Below, piece by piece: positions 14,861-22,018 of a DNA stretch of 64,000 bases (positions within the stretch are counted from its first letter, which is position 1; each line of letters opens with the position of its first letter). The position numbers and the translations under genes were made by a program. The notes beneath the pieces are model-generated. The model had not been told where the DNA came from. It saw nothing but the letters and a program-made list of their open reading frames with translations, and did not search any database. This DNA is from Streptomyces liliiviolaceus (GTDB lineage Bacteria > Actinomycetota > Actinomycetes > Streptomycetales > Streptomycetaceae): positions 5,890,001-5,954,000 of the forward strand of contig NZ_JAGPYQ010000001.1 in NCBI RefSeq assembly GCF_018070025.1, given 5' to 3'.

Positions 14861-16927
14861 GTGATGTTCGTGACCCGACAGCCTCTCCACCGGCGCCGGC
14901 CTCTCACGGTCCTGTCGCTGCTGCTCGTCGTGATGGCCATGGCGCTCGGGCCCACGCCCAGTTCCGCCGCCGGGACGGACTGGTGGGACCCGACCGCGCG
15001 GCCCGCGCCCGACTCGCAGATCAACGTCACCGGGGAGCCCTTCAAGGGCACGAACTCCCAGGGCGAGGTGCGCGGGTTCGTCGACGCGCACAACCACATC
15101 ATGGCCAACGAGGCGTTCGGCGGGCGGCTCATCTGCGGCAAGTCCTTCTCGAAGGCGGGCGTCGCCGACGCCCTCAAGGACTGTCCCGAGCACTACCCCG
15201 ACGGCTCGCTGGCCCTCTTCGACTTCATCACCAACGGCGGCGACGGCAAGCACGACCCGGACGGCTGGCCCACGTTCAAGGACTGGCCGGCCCATGACTC
15301 GCTGACCCACCAGCAGAACTACTACGCCTGGGTCGAGCGGGCCTGGCGCGGCGGCCAGCGCGTACTCGTCAACGACCTCGTCACCAACGGCGTGATCTGC
15401 TCGGTCTACCCCTTCAAGGACCGCAGCTGCGACGAGATGACCTCGATCCGGCTGCAGGCGAAGCTGACGTACGACATGCAGGACTACATCGACGCCATGT
15501 ACGGCGGCCCGGGCAAGGGCTGGTTCAGGATCGTCACCGACAGCGCGCAGGCCCGCGAGGTCGCCCAGCAGGGCAGACTCGCCGTCGTCCTGGGCGTGGA
15601 GACGTCCGAGCCGTTCGGCTGCAAGCAGATCCTGGACATCGCGCAGTGCGACAAGGCCGACATCGACGCCGGTCTCGACGAGCTGTACGACCTCGGTGTG
15701 CGCAGCATGTTCCTGTGCCACAAGTTCGACAACGCCCTGTGCGGGGTCAGGTTCGACGAAGGCGGCCTCGGTACGGCGATCAACGTCGGTCAGTTCCTGT
15801 CGACGGGCACCTTCTGGCAGACGGAGAAGTGCACCGGCCCGCAGCACGACAACCCCATCGGGGGCGCGGCGGCGCCGGGCGCCGAGAAGGAACTGCCCGC
15901 GGGGGTCGACGTACCGACGTACGACGAGGACGCGCAGTGCAACAAGCGCGGGCTCACCGATCTCGGCGAGTACGCCGTGCGCGGGCTGATGAAGCGCAAG
16001 ATGATGCTGGAGATCGACCACATGGGCGTCAAGGCCACCGGCCGCGCCCTCGACATCTTCGAGGCCGAGTCCTACCCCGGCGTGATCTCCTCGCACAGCT
16101 GGATGGACCTGAACTGGACCGAGCGGGTCTACCGGCTCGGCGGGTTCATCGCCCAGTACATGCACGGCTCCGAGCAGTTCGGCGCGGAGGCCGCGCGGAC
16201 GAAGGCCCTGCGCGACAAGTACGACGTGGGCTACGGCTACGGCACCGACATGAACGGTGTCGGAGGCTGGCCCGCCCCGCGCGGCGCGGACGCCCCGAAC
16301 CCCGTTCGGTACCCGTTCCGCAGCACCGACGGCACCGCCGTGCTCGACCGGCAGACCACCGGGCAGCGCACCTGGGACATCAACACCGACGGGGCCGCCC
16401 ACTACGGACTCGTACCGGACTGGATCGAGGACATCCGGCTGGTCGCGGGCCAGAGTGTCGTGGACGACCTGTTCCGGGGCGCCGAGTCCTACCTCGACAC
16501 CTGGGGTGCGGCGGAGCGGCACGAGGCGGGGGTGAACCTCGCCAAGGGCGCGCCCGCGTCGGCCAGTTCGTCGGAGTCGAGCATCTTCACCAGTTACGCG
16601 CCCGGCCGGGCCGTGGACGGTGACACGGGCACCCGCTGGGCCAGCGACTGGAGCGACGACCAGTGGCTGCGGATCGACCTCGGTTCCACCAGCACGGTCA
16701 GGCGTGTCACCCTCGACTGGGAGCGCGCCTACGCGAAGTCGTACCGCGTGGAGGTCTCCACCAACGGCACGGACTGGCAGTCCGTGTGGTCCACCACCGC
16801 CGGGGACGGCGGCCTGGACACGGCCAGGTTCTCCGGCACACCCGCCCGCTATGTGCGGATCCACGGGCTGGACCGCGGTACGGACTGGGGTTACTCCCTG
16901 TACGAGGTGGGCGTCCACAGCAGCTGA
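14861..16927 (+). CDS. Secreted metal-dependent amidohydrolase-like protein with C-terminal F5/8-type (discoidin) domain
   Basis: This 688-residue protein starts with GTG 14861 or ATG 14864. An N-terminal export signal has a basic region, the core 'LTVLSLLLVVMAMALG' and a likely cleavage near Ala36-Ala37. A TIM-barrel-like catalytic region follows, with 'GFVDAHNHIM' (His77, His79), 'VVLGVETSEPFG', 'MMLEIDHMGVKAT' and 'PGVISSHSWMD', the pattern of membrane-dipeptidase/amidohydrolase metal sites. Residues about 545-688 are a coagulation factor 5/8 type C (CBM32-like) domain ('NLAKGAPASASSSESS...AVDGDTGTRWASDWSDDQWLRIDLG'), which usually binds carbohydrate. The substrate is unknown; a cell-wall or glycan-linked substrate is plausible. 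Confidence 0.8.
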   Translation: MMFVTRQPLHRRRPLTVLSLLLVVMAMALGPTPSSAAGTDWWDPTARPAPDSQINVTGEPFKGTNSQGEVRGFVDAHNHIMANEAFGGRLICGKSFSKAGVADALKDCPEHYPDGSLALFDFITNGGDGKHDPDGWPTFKDWPAHDSLTHQQNYYAWVERAWRGGQRVLVNDLVTNGVICSVYPFKDRSCDEMTSIRLQAKLTYDMQDYIDAMYGGPGKGWFRIVTDSAQAREVAQQGRLAVVLGVETSEPFGCKQILDIAQCDKADIDAGLDELYDLGVRSMFLCHKFDNALCGVRFDEGGLGTAINVGQFLSTGTFWQTEKCTGPQHDNPIGGAAAPGAEKELPAGVDVPTYDEDAQCNKRGLTDLGEYAVRGLMKRKMMLEIDHMGVKATGRALDIFEAESYPGVISSHSWMDLNWTERVYRLGGFIAQYMHGSEQFGAEAARTKALRDKYDVGYGYGTDMNGVGGWPAPRGADAPNPVRYPFRSTDGTAVLDRQTTGQRTWDINTDGAAHYGLVPDWIEDIRLVAGQSVVDDLFRGAESYLDTWGAAERHEAGVNLAKGAPASASSSESSIFTSYAPGRAVDGDTGTRWASDWSDDQWLRIDLGSTSTVRRVTLDWERAYAKSYRVEVSTNGTDWQSVWSTTAGDGGLDTARFSGTPARYVRIHGLDRGTDWGYSLYEVGVHSS

Positions 16928-16974
16928 CGCCCACCGGTGACCCACCCGGAACGAGCAGGCGGGAAAGGGACCTC

Positions 16975-17583
16975 ATGGCACGGAAGCCGTCGGCCGAGCG
17001 GCGCCGTCAGCTCACCGAGGCGGCCATCCGCGCGATGACCCGGGACGGCGTCCCCAGGACGACGACCCGGTCCATCGCGGCCGAGGCGGGCGTGTCACTG
17101 AGCGTCTTCCACTACTGCTTCGACTCCAAGCAGGCGCTGATCGAGTCCGTCATCGAGACGATCACCGGTCACTCCGTCACGGTGGTGCGCGAGGCGATCC
17201 GGCCGAGGGCGACCCTGCGGGAGACCGTCGCGGCCGGCTTCCGGGCCTACTGGGACCATGTGTCCGCGCACCCGGGCGAGCACATGCTCACGTACGAGCT
17301 GACGCAGTACGCCCTGCGGCAGCCGGGGTTCGAGCATCTGGCGCGGCGGCAGTACGAGTTGTACTTCGAGACCTACGCGGAACTGGTCGAACAGCTCAGC
17401 CGTGACATGGACTTCGTGCTGCGCGTGCCCGTGCCGGTGCTGGCGCGCTATCTGGCGGCCATGACCGACGGGCTGACGCTCAACTTCCTGGTGCTCGGGG
17501 ACGATTCGGCGTGGGCGGACATCCTCGACACGATCACCGACCACGTGGCCGGGCTCGTACGGGACACCGACGAGGTCGTATGA
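16975..17583 (+). CDS. TetR family transcriptional regulator
   Basis: This 202-residue protein starts at ATG 16975, with GGGAAAGGGA upstream. Residues 7-55 are a TetR helix-turn-helix ('RRQLTEAAIRAMTRDGVPRTTTRSIAAEAGVSLSVFHYCFDSKQALI'). The all-helical C-terminal half matches the TetR_C ligand-binding type with 'HMLTYELTQYALRQPGFEHLARRQYELY'. It lies 47 bases after the secreted amidohydrolase gene in the same direction and may be cotranscribed with it. The ligand and targets are unknown. Confidence 0.9.
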   Translation: MARKPSAERRRQLTEAAIRAMTRDGVPRTTTRSIAAEAGVSLSVFHYCFDSKQALIESVIETITGHSVTVVREAIRPRATLRETVAAGFRAYWDHVSAHPGEHMLTYELTQYALRQPGFEHLARRQYELYFETYAELVEQLSRDMDFVLRVPVPVLARYLAAMTDGLTLNFLVLGDDSAWADILDTITDHVAGLVRDTDEVV

Positions 17584-17585
17584 AC

Positions 17586-17628
17586 CTGCGGGCCGGTGAG
17601 GGCTGGTCGCGCGGTTCCCCGCGCCCCT
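17586..17628 (+). repeat. Dispersed GC element between convergent genes
   Basis: 'cctgcgggccggtgagggct' plus GCGCGGTTCCCCGCGCCCCT (one base different from the usual core), immediately followed by TACGGGGC, which pairs with GCCCC to extend the hairpin. It separates the ends of the TetR and LysR-type genes and may act as their terminator. Confidence 0.8.
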
Positions 17629-17636
17629 TACGGGGC

Positions 17637-18389
17637 TCAGCGGCCTCGGGGCTTGCCTCGCTTGGCGCCCTTCGTGTTCTTGGTGTTCTTGGCACCCTTG
17701 GATCGGCCCGCCGCCGGCTTGCGTCGGGGGGTGGCCTTGGCCGGGGGGCGAGCTGCCTTCGGCTCGGCTGCGGGCTGGGTACGGCCTCGGGAGCTGTTGA
17801 CGGTCCGGCCCCGGACGATGCCGATGAAGTCCTCCACCAGGTCGGTGGTCCGCTCCTCCGGCCACGACAGGGCCACCCGTGACTCGGGGGCGTCCGTCAC
17901 CGGCCGGTACGTGAGGTCCTTGCGGTGGTGGAGGCGGGCGATCGACTGCGGAACGACGAGGAGCCCCACTCCCGCCGCCACCAGGTCGACCGCGTCGGCC
18001 GTCGTGGCGGGGCGCTCGATCGCGGGGCGGCCCGGCAGGCGCTCCCAGTCGAGGGTGTCGTCGAGGGGGTGCAGCACGATGTCGTCCGCCAGGTCCTCGG
18101 CGCTCACCTCGTCCACCGCGGCCACGACGTGGTCCTTGGGGACGACGACCACGGTCGTCTCGGCGTAGAGGGGGATCGCGCTGAGGTCCGTACCGCCGAC
18201 CGGCAGCCGGACCAGACCCGCGTCGGCGGCGCCGCCGCGCAGCGCGTCGAGGGCGTCGCCGACGGACATCGCGTGGAGCGTCAGGGGGACGTCGGGCAGC
18301 CGCTCGTTCCAGATCCGCACCCATTTGCTGGGCGTCACTCCCGGGACATACGCGAGCCGGAACGAAGGGGATTCTTCCGAGCCTGTCAC
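17637..18389 (-). CDS. LysR-type substrate-binding domain protein without DNA-binding domain
   Basis: These 250 residues begin directly with a LysR effector-binding fold ('SFRLAYVPGVTPSKWVRIWNERLPDVPLTLHAMSVGDALDALRGGAADAGLVRLP', 'VVVVPKDHVVAA', 'AVDLVAAGVGLLVVPQSIARL'). No helix-turn-helix precedes it. The last 50 residues are a Lys/Arg/Pro/Ala-rich tail ('KATPRRKPAAGRSKGAKNTK') reminiscent of nucleoid-protein tails, so nucleic acid contact may come from there. The gene is divergent from a DUF5997 gene only 58 bases away. This pairing recurs in Streptomyces as far as I remember, which suggests a shared role. Unknown function. Confidence 0.8.
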   Translation of the reverse strand: MTGSEESPSFRLAYVPGVTPSKWVRIWNERLPDVPLTLHAMSVGDALDALRGGAADAGLVRLPVGGTDLSAIPLYAETTVVVVPKDHVVAAVDEVSAEDLADDIVLHPLDDTLDWERLPGRPAIERPATTADAVDLVAAGVGLLVVPQSIARLHHRKDLTYRPVTDAPESRVALSWPEERTTDLVEDFIGIVRGRTVNSSRGRTQPAAEPKAARPPAKATPRRKPAAGRSKGAKNTKNTKGAKRGKPRGR

Positions 18390-18434
18390 CTGGCCAGGTT
18401 ACCCGCCGTGGTCGGCGCTGGTTCACATGCTCGA

Positions 18435-18440
18435 TACCCT
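18435..18440 (+). promoter_or_regulatory. -10 element of a probable leaderless promoter
   Basis: TACCCT lies exactly seven bases before ATG 18448, and no ribosome binding site is present, so the DUF5997 gene is probably translated from a leaderless transcript. Confidence 0.55.
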
Positions 18441-18447
18441 TGCGGTT

Positions 18448-18834
18448 ATGACGTCGCACGAGAACACCCAGACGATGAAGCCCGCGACCGCGGCGAAGAA
18501 GCTGGGTGTGTACCTAGAGGCCACACCCGCCGAGTTCCAGGAAGGTGTCGTCTCGCGTTCCGAGCTGACCGCGCTCCAGGCCGATCCGCCCGAGTGGCTG
18601 CGGGAGCTGCGGCGCACCGGGCCGCACCCCCGGCCGGTAGTCGCCGCCAAGCTCGGTGTCTCCATCTCCGGGCTCGCCCGCGGCGGGGTGACGGACGCCC
18701 TCACCACGGACGAGATCGAGGCGTTGAAGGCGGACTCCCCGGAGTGGCTCCAGAAGGAGCGCGCCACCCAGGCCGAGGTCCGCAAGGAGACGGCGCGCAT
18801 CAAGGAACTCAAGGACAAGAAGGCCGAGCGGTAG
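18448..18834 (+). CDS. DUF5997 family protein
   Basis: This 128-residue protein starts at ATG 18448. It consists of 'MKPATAAKKLGVYLEATPAEFQEGVVSRSELTALQADPPEWLRELRRTGPHPRPVVAAKLGVSISGLARGGVTDALTTDEIEAL', which contains two similar halves of the type 'AA-KLGV---------V/L-E-LKADPPEWL', and ends in a highly charged helix (residues 100-128). The repeated KLGV helix looks like a degenerate helix-turn-helix, so DNA binding is conceivable. It is divergent from the LysR-type effector domain protein, which may supply the ligand sensing that this protein lacks; that is speculation. Confidence 0.8.
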   Translation: MTSHENTQTMKPATAAKKLGVYLEATPAEFQEGVVSRSELTALQADPPEWLRELRRTGPHPRPVVAAKLGVSISGLARGGVTDALTTDEIEALKADSPEWLQKERATQAEVRKETARIKELKDKKAER

Positions 18835-18893
18835 CGGTCGGGCCGTAGCAGTGCAGTACCCGTAGAACGCGTACCGGACGTCGGAGGAGCCCC

Positions 18894-19919
18894 GTGCCGC
18901 TGCCCACACAACCGTTGCGGAAGCTGGGCTTCCTGACCATCGGCCTGTTCGACGACGCCGATCCCCGCGCGGGCCACGAGTCCACGCTGGAGATCATCGA
19001 ACTCGGCGAGCGACTGGGCTTCGACAGCGCGTGGCTGCGCCACCGGCATCTCCAGTACGGGATCTCCTCCCCCGTGGCCGTCCTCGCGGCGGCCTCGCAG
19101 CGCACCAGCCGGATCGAGCTGGGCACCGCGGTCATCCCGCTGGGCTGGGAGAACCCGCTGCGCCTCGCCGAGGACCTGGCCACGGTCGACCTCCTGTCCG
19201 GGGGCCGCCTCAATCCGGGCGTCAGCGTCGGCCCGCCGATGCACTTCGACCAGGTCAAGGACGCGCTGTACCCGGACACGGCCGACACCGAGGACTTCGG
19301 CTACGACCGGGTGTCCCGGCTGCTGGACTTCGTACGCGGCAAACCGGCCACCGACTTCAGCGGCGTCGAGGGGTTCGAGGTGTTCTCGGACCGCGTCCAG
19401 CCGCACGCGGCCGGGCTGGGCGGCCGGCTCTGGTACGGCGGCGGCAGCCTGCGGTCGGCGCGGTGGGCGGGTGAGCACGGTATGAACTTCCTGACCAGCA
19501 GTGTCGTGAAGGCGGAGGAGTCCGAGGACTTCGCCGAGATCCAGCTGTCCCACGTACGGGCCTTCCGCGCCCATCACCCCGACGGCGAGCGCGCCCGCGT
19601 CTCCCAGGGGCTCGTCGTCATCCCCACCGACAGCGCCACCGCCGAGCAGCGCGCGAAGTACGAGGCGTACGTCGAGAAGCGCACTCCGCGTACGACGACG
19701 ACCCACGGTCCCGCGCGCATGATGTTCGCGCCCGATCTCGTCGGGACCTCCGCCGAGATCGCCGAACGGCTGTACGCCCAGGCCGCGTTCAGGGAGATCG
19801 ACGAGGTCGCGTTCGCGCTGCCGTTCACCTTCGGGCACGCGGACTACGTCCAGATCCTCACCGACATCGCCACCCGGCTCGGCCCGGCACTGGGCTGGCG
19901 GCCGTCGGCCCAGGGGTAG
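18894..19919 (+). CDS. LLM class (luciferase-like) flavin-dependent oxidoreductase
   Basis: This 341-residue TIM-barrel protein starts at GTG 18894 with GGAGG six bases upstream. It shows 'LGFLTIGLFDDADPRAGHESTLEIIELGERLGFDSAWLRHRHL', 'AASQRTSRIELGTAVIPLGWENPLRLAEDLATVDLLSGGRLNPGVSVG', and a C-terminal region with 'GTSAEIAERLYAQ'. Members use FMN or F420 to hydroxylate or reduce small molecules. It has no obvious flavin reductase partner here. The substrate is unknown. Confidence 0.88.
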   Translation: MPLPTQPLRKLGFLTIGLFDDADPRAGHESTLEIIELGERLGFDSAWLRHRHLQYGISSPVAVLAAASQRTSRIELGTAVIPLGWENPLRLAEDLATVDLLSGGRLNPGVSVGPPMHFDQVKDALYPDTADTEDFGYDRVSRLLDFVRGKPATDFSGVEGFEVFSDRVQPHAAGLGGRLWYGGGSLRSARWAGEHGMNFLTSSVVKAEESEDFAEIQLSHVRAFRAHHPDGERARVSQGLVVIPTDSATAEQRAKYEAYVEKRTPRTTTTHGPARMMFAPDLVGTSAEIAERLYAQAAFREIDEVAFALPFTFGHADYVQILTDIATRLGPALGWRPSAQG

Positions 19920-19940
19920 CGGGCCTCTCCCCGGCCTGCC

Positions 19941-20249
19941 TCAGTCGCTGACCCTGCTGCGCGCCTGGTACTGCAGGTCGGCGTACTCGGGGTGGCGGGC
20001 GATCCAGCCGGCGTAGAAGGGGCAGGTGGCCAGCACCCGCAGACCGGCGGCGCGGGCCTCGTCGAGGGAGACCCGGACCAGCGCGGAACCGACGCCCTTG
20101 CCCTCGCACTCCGGGCTCACCTCGGTGTGCACGAACGCGATGAGCTCGGTCGTACGGATGTACTCCGCGTACCCCACGACCTCGGGCGCTCCGTCGAGCC
20201 GTGCCTCGTAACGCCGCGCCCCGGGCGCGTCGGTCACCTCCACCGCCAT
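19941..20249 (-). CDS. Short GNAT-type N-acetyltransferase (CG-motif subgroup)
   Basis: This 102-residue minimal GNAT-fold protein has 'VGYAEYIRTTELIAFVHTEVSPECEGKGVGSALVRVSLDEARAAGLRVLATCPFYAGWIARHPEY'. The acetyl-CoA pyrophosphate loop is EGKGVGSAL. The 'CPF...W..RHPEY' ending marks the small YjdJ-like subgroup whose substrates are mostly unknown. It converges on the luciferase-like oxidoreductase gene. Confidence 0.88.
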   Translation of the reverse strand: MAVEVTDAPGARRYEARLDGAPEVVGYAEYIRTTELIAFVHTEVSPECEGKGVGSALVRVSLDEARAAGLRVLATCPFYAGWIARHPEYADLQYQARSRVSD

Positions 20250-20294
20250 GTCCTTCTCCTTGCGTGCGTACAGCCCGTGCCTACAGCGCGTGCC

Positions 20295-20320
20295 TAGGGT
20301 CGATCAAGGTCACGACCCTA
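20295..20320. promoter_or_regulatory. 8-bp inverted repeat in the 20250-20563 intergenic stretch
   Basis: TAGGGTCG (20295-20302) and CGACCCTA (20313-20320) are exact inverses separated by ten bases, located 46-71 bases upstream of the GNAT gene start. It could be an operator for that gene. The rest of the stretch up to 20563 contains only GC-rich sequence and, presumably, the promoter of the small secreted protein. Confidence 0.4.
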
Positions 20321-20563
20321 ACCCACGCGTGGCCGAGACCATCCCGGTACACCCCTGTTGACCTGCCCGTACACGAGCGGGCGGGGCGGGGCGGGCGGCC
20401 GACCGGGACCCCTCGCTCCCGCGGGGCGCCCACGTTTGGTGGATGAATGCGCGCGGACGGTACTTGCGGCGCTGAGCATGGGCCTAGGAGCGGCGAGGCC
20501 ACGCGATCCGCGTGGCCGGATCTCCCGCTCGTCCGTCCATCACTTCTCCATCAGGGAGCAACC

Positions 20564-20830
20564 ATGCGTGTGCGTACCATCCTTGCCGCCGGCGTCTTCG
20601 CCGCCACCGCGATCCTGGGCAGTGCCGGCGCGGCGATCGCCGACGACCACGACGAGCGCCACAACGATGGCCGCAACGACAGCCGCTACGAGGGCGACTT
20701 CCGCGCGTGCGGCGTGTTCTCGGGCGCCGGTGACGGCCACGCCTACTACGGCAACGGCTGCGCGGCGTCCCACTGGGAGGGCGAGAACCACGGCTCCCAG
20801 TACGGGGGCCGTCACCACTTCGGGCGCTGA
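20564..20830 (+). CDS. Small secreted protein, function unknown
   Basis: These 88 residues start at ATG 20564 after AGGGAGCAACC. A Sec signal peptide occupies about residues 1-26 ('MRVRTILAAGVFAATAILGS', then 'AIA|DD'). The mature part of about 60 residues is rich in His, Asp, Asn and Gly ('DDHDERHNDGRNDSRYEGD'), with two cysteines ('FRACGVFSG', 'NGCAAS') that may form one disulfide, and a final 'HHFGR'. It could bind metal through the His/Asp clusters. A perfect hairpin terminator follows at once, so the gene is monocistronic. Confidence 0.75.
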   Translation: MRVRTILAAGVFAATAILGSAGAAIADDHDERHNDGRNDSRYEGDFRACGVFSGAGDGHAYYGNGCAASHWEGENHGSQYGGRHHFGR

Positions 20831-20850
20831 CGGACCGTAGCGCCGCCGCT

Positions 20851-20879
20851 CGGGGAACGGTCGTGACGACCGTTCCCCG
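20851..20879. terminator. Perfect 14-bp hairpin terminator
   Basis: CGGGGAACGGTCGT (20851-20864) pairs exactly with ACGACCGTTCCCCG (20866-20879) around a single G. It lies 20 bases after the small secreted protein gene and just before the end of the opposing STAS-like gene, so it may serve both. Confidence 0.82.
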
Positions 20880-20901
20880 ACGCTTGTTCCGGTGGCCCCG
20901 G

Positions 20902-21264
20902 TCAGGGCCGCCGTCGGAAACGTACGAACATGTTCAGACCGGTGCCGTCCGTGCTGTCCGTGACATCCGTGATGTCCGTGAGGGAGACGGCACGCAGGTC
21001 GATGGCGTACGCCGACGCACGCAGGACGACCATCGGGTCCAGCCAGGTGCGTAGCCGGGCCGCACAGGCCGGGTCGATGTCACCGCGCGGTTCCACGGCG
21101 ACCGGACCGTTCCCGTCGTACGGCCCGGCCCCGTCGACGGCCCTGTCCCGGCCCGGACTGGTGCGGCGGTGTGTGCGCTCCCCGCGCCGCACGAGCCCGT
21201 GCCGGAACTCCCCCCGTGCGGCTCCCCCTTGAACCGCGGGTGCCCACTGTTCTACCTTCGCCAC
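20902..21264 (-). CDS. Degenerate or atypical STAS-domain protein
   Basis: The frame is 120 residues, but only the C-terminal 65 look real: 'VAVEPRGDIDPACAARLRTWLDPMV' and 'AYAIDLRAVSLTDITDVTDSTDGTGLNMFVRF' follow the anti-sigma-factor-antagonist (STAS) pattern '...DLRAVSFLDSTGL'. Where the phosphorylatable Ser/Thr loop should be there is a run of TD-containing tripeptides encoded by a 9-bp tandem repeat, and the protein stops shortly after. It is much shorter at the C-terminus than functional SpoIIAA-like proteins, so it may be a decaying gene. The true start is unclear. Confidence 0.45.
   Translation of the reverse strand: MAKVEQWAPAVQGGAARGEFRHGLVRRGERTHRRTSPGRDRAVDGAGPYDGNGPVAVEPRGDIDPACAARLRTWLDPMVVLRASAYAIDLRAVSLTDITDVTDSTDGTGLNMFVRFRRRP
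20942..20977. repeat. Four tandem 9-bp units (GTGNNNTCC)
   Basis: GTGCCGTCC, GTGCTGTCC, GTGACATCC and GTGATGTCC run head to tail. On the minus strand they encode the repeated Thr-Asp tripeptides in the STAS-like protein, exactly at the site corresponding to the phospho-acceptor loop. Confidence 0.8.
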
Positions 21265-21335
21265 ATGGTCGGGGCATCAACGCCCGCTCACCAGCGAGAC
21301 AACGAGCGGGTGGCAGTGGGGCCGGGTGATGACAG

Positions 21336-22010
21336 TTGCGTCCGCATCTCGCACTGATCGACGACGACACCGACTTCGCACTGATGTGCCGTTCCCATCT
21401 GGAACGTGAGGGCTTCACGGTCACCTGGGCCATGGACGCCCGGGCCGGCAAGGCCGTCATGTACGACGGCGGTGTGGATCTGGTCGTCCTCGACCTGGGG
21501 CTTCCCGACGGCAGCGGACTCGAACTGCTGCGGGCCCTGCGCGCCATCAGCCGGCTGCCGGTGATCGTCGTCAGCGGACGCGGCCACGAGACGGACCGGG
21601 TGGCCGGGCTGGAGATCGGCGCGGACGACTATCTCGTCAAACCGTTCTCGCAGCGCGAGCTGGTGGCCCGGATCGGGGCCGTACTGCGCAGGTGCCGGCC
21701 TCCGGAGATCCCGGCCGTCCTCGACGTGGGCTCGCTGCGCATCGACACGGCCGCGTGTCTGGCGAGCGGTGCGGGCGTCGCCCTGACCCTGCGTCCCAAG
21801 GAGTACGCCCTCCTGGAACTCCTCGCGCGCTCCCCCGGCCGCGTCTTCTCCGCCGAGCAGTTGCTGGAGCAGATCTGGGGCGCGTCCTGGCAGCCGTCCG
21901 CCACCGTGATCGAGCACGTGTACCGGCTGCGCGGAAAACTCGCCCGACTCCCCGTGCCCGCCCCGAGGATCACCACGGTGCGCGGCTACGGGTACCGCCT
22001 CGACCCCTGA
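21336..22010 (+). CDS. OmpR/PhoB family response regulator
   Basis: This 224-residue regulator has a receiver domain (acidic Asp9/Asp10, phospho-acceptor Asp53 in 'LVVLDLGLPDGSG', Lys102 in 'LVKPFS') and a C-terminal winged helix ('RPKEYALLELLARSPGRVFSAEQLLEQIWG...VIEHVYRLRGKL...ITTVRGYGYRLDP'). The start is a TTG at 21336. A hybrid histidine kinase begins only eight bases after its stop, so they form one two-component operon. Confidence 0.9.
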   Translation: MRPHLALIDDDTDFALMCRSHLEREGFTVTWAMDARAGKAVMYDGGVDLVVLDLGLPDGSGLELLRALRAISRLPVIVVSGRGHETDRVAGLEIGADDYLVKPFSQRELVARIGAVLRRCRPPEIPAVLDVGSLRIDTAACLASGAGVALTLRPKEYALLELLARSPGRVFSAEQLLEQIWGASWQPSATVIEHVYRLRGKLARLPVPAPRITTVRGYGYRLDP

Positions 22011-22018
22011 GAGCCGCC

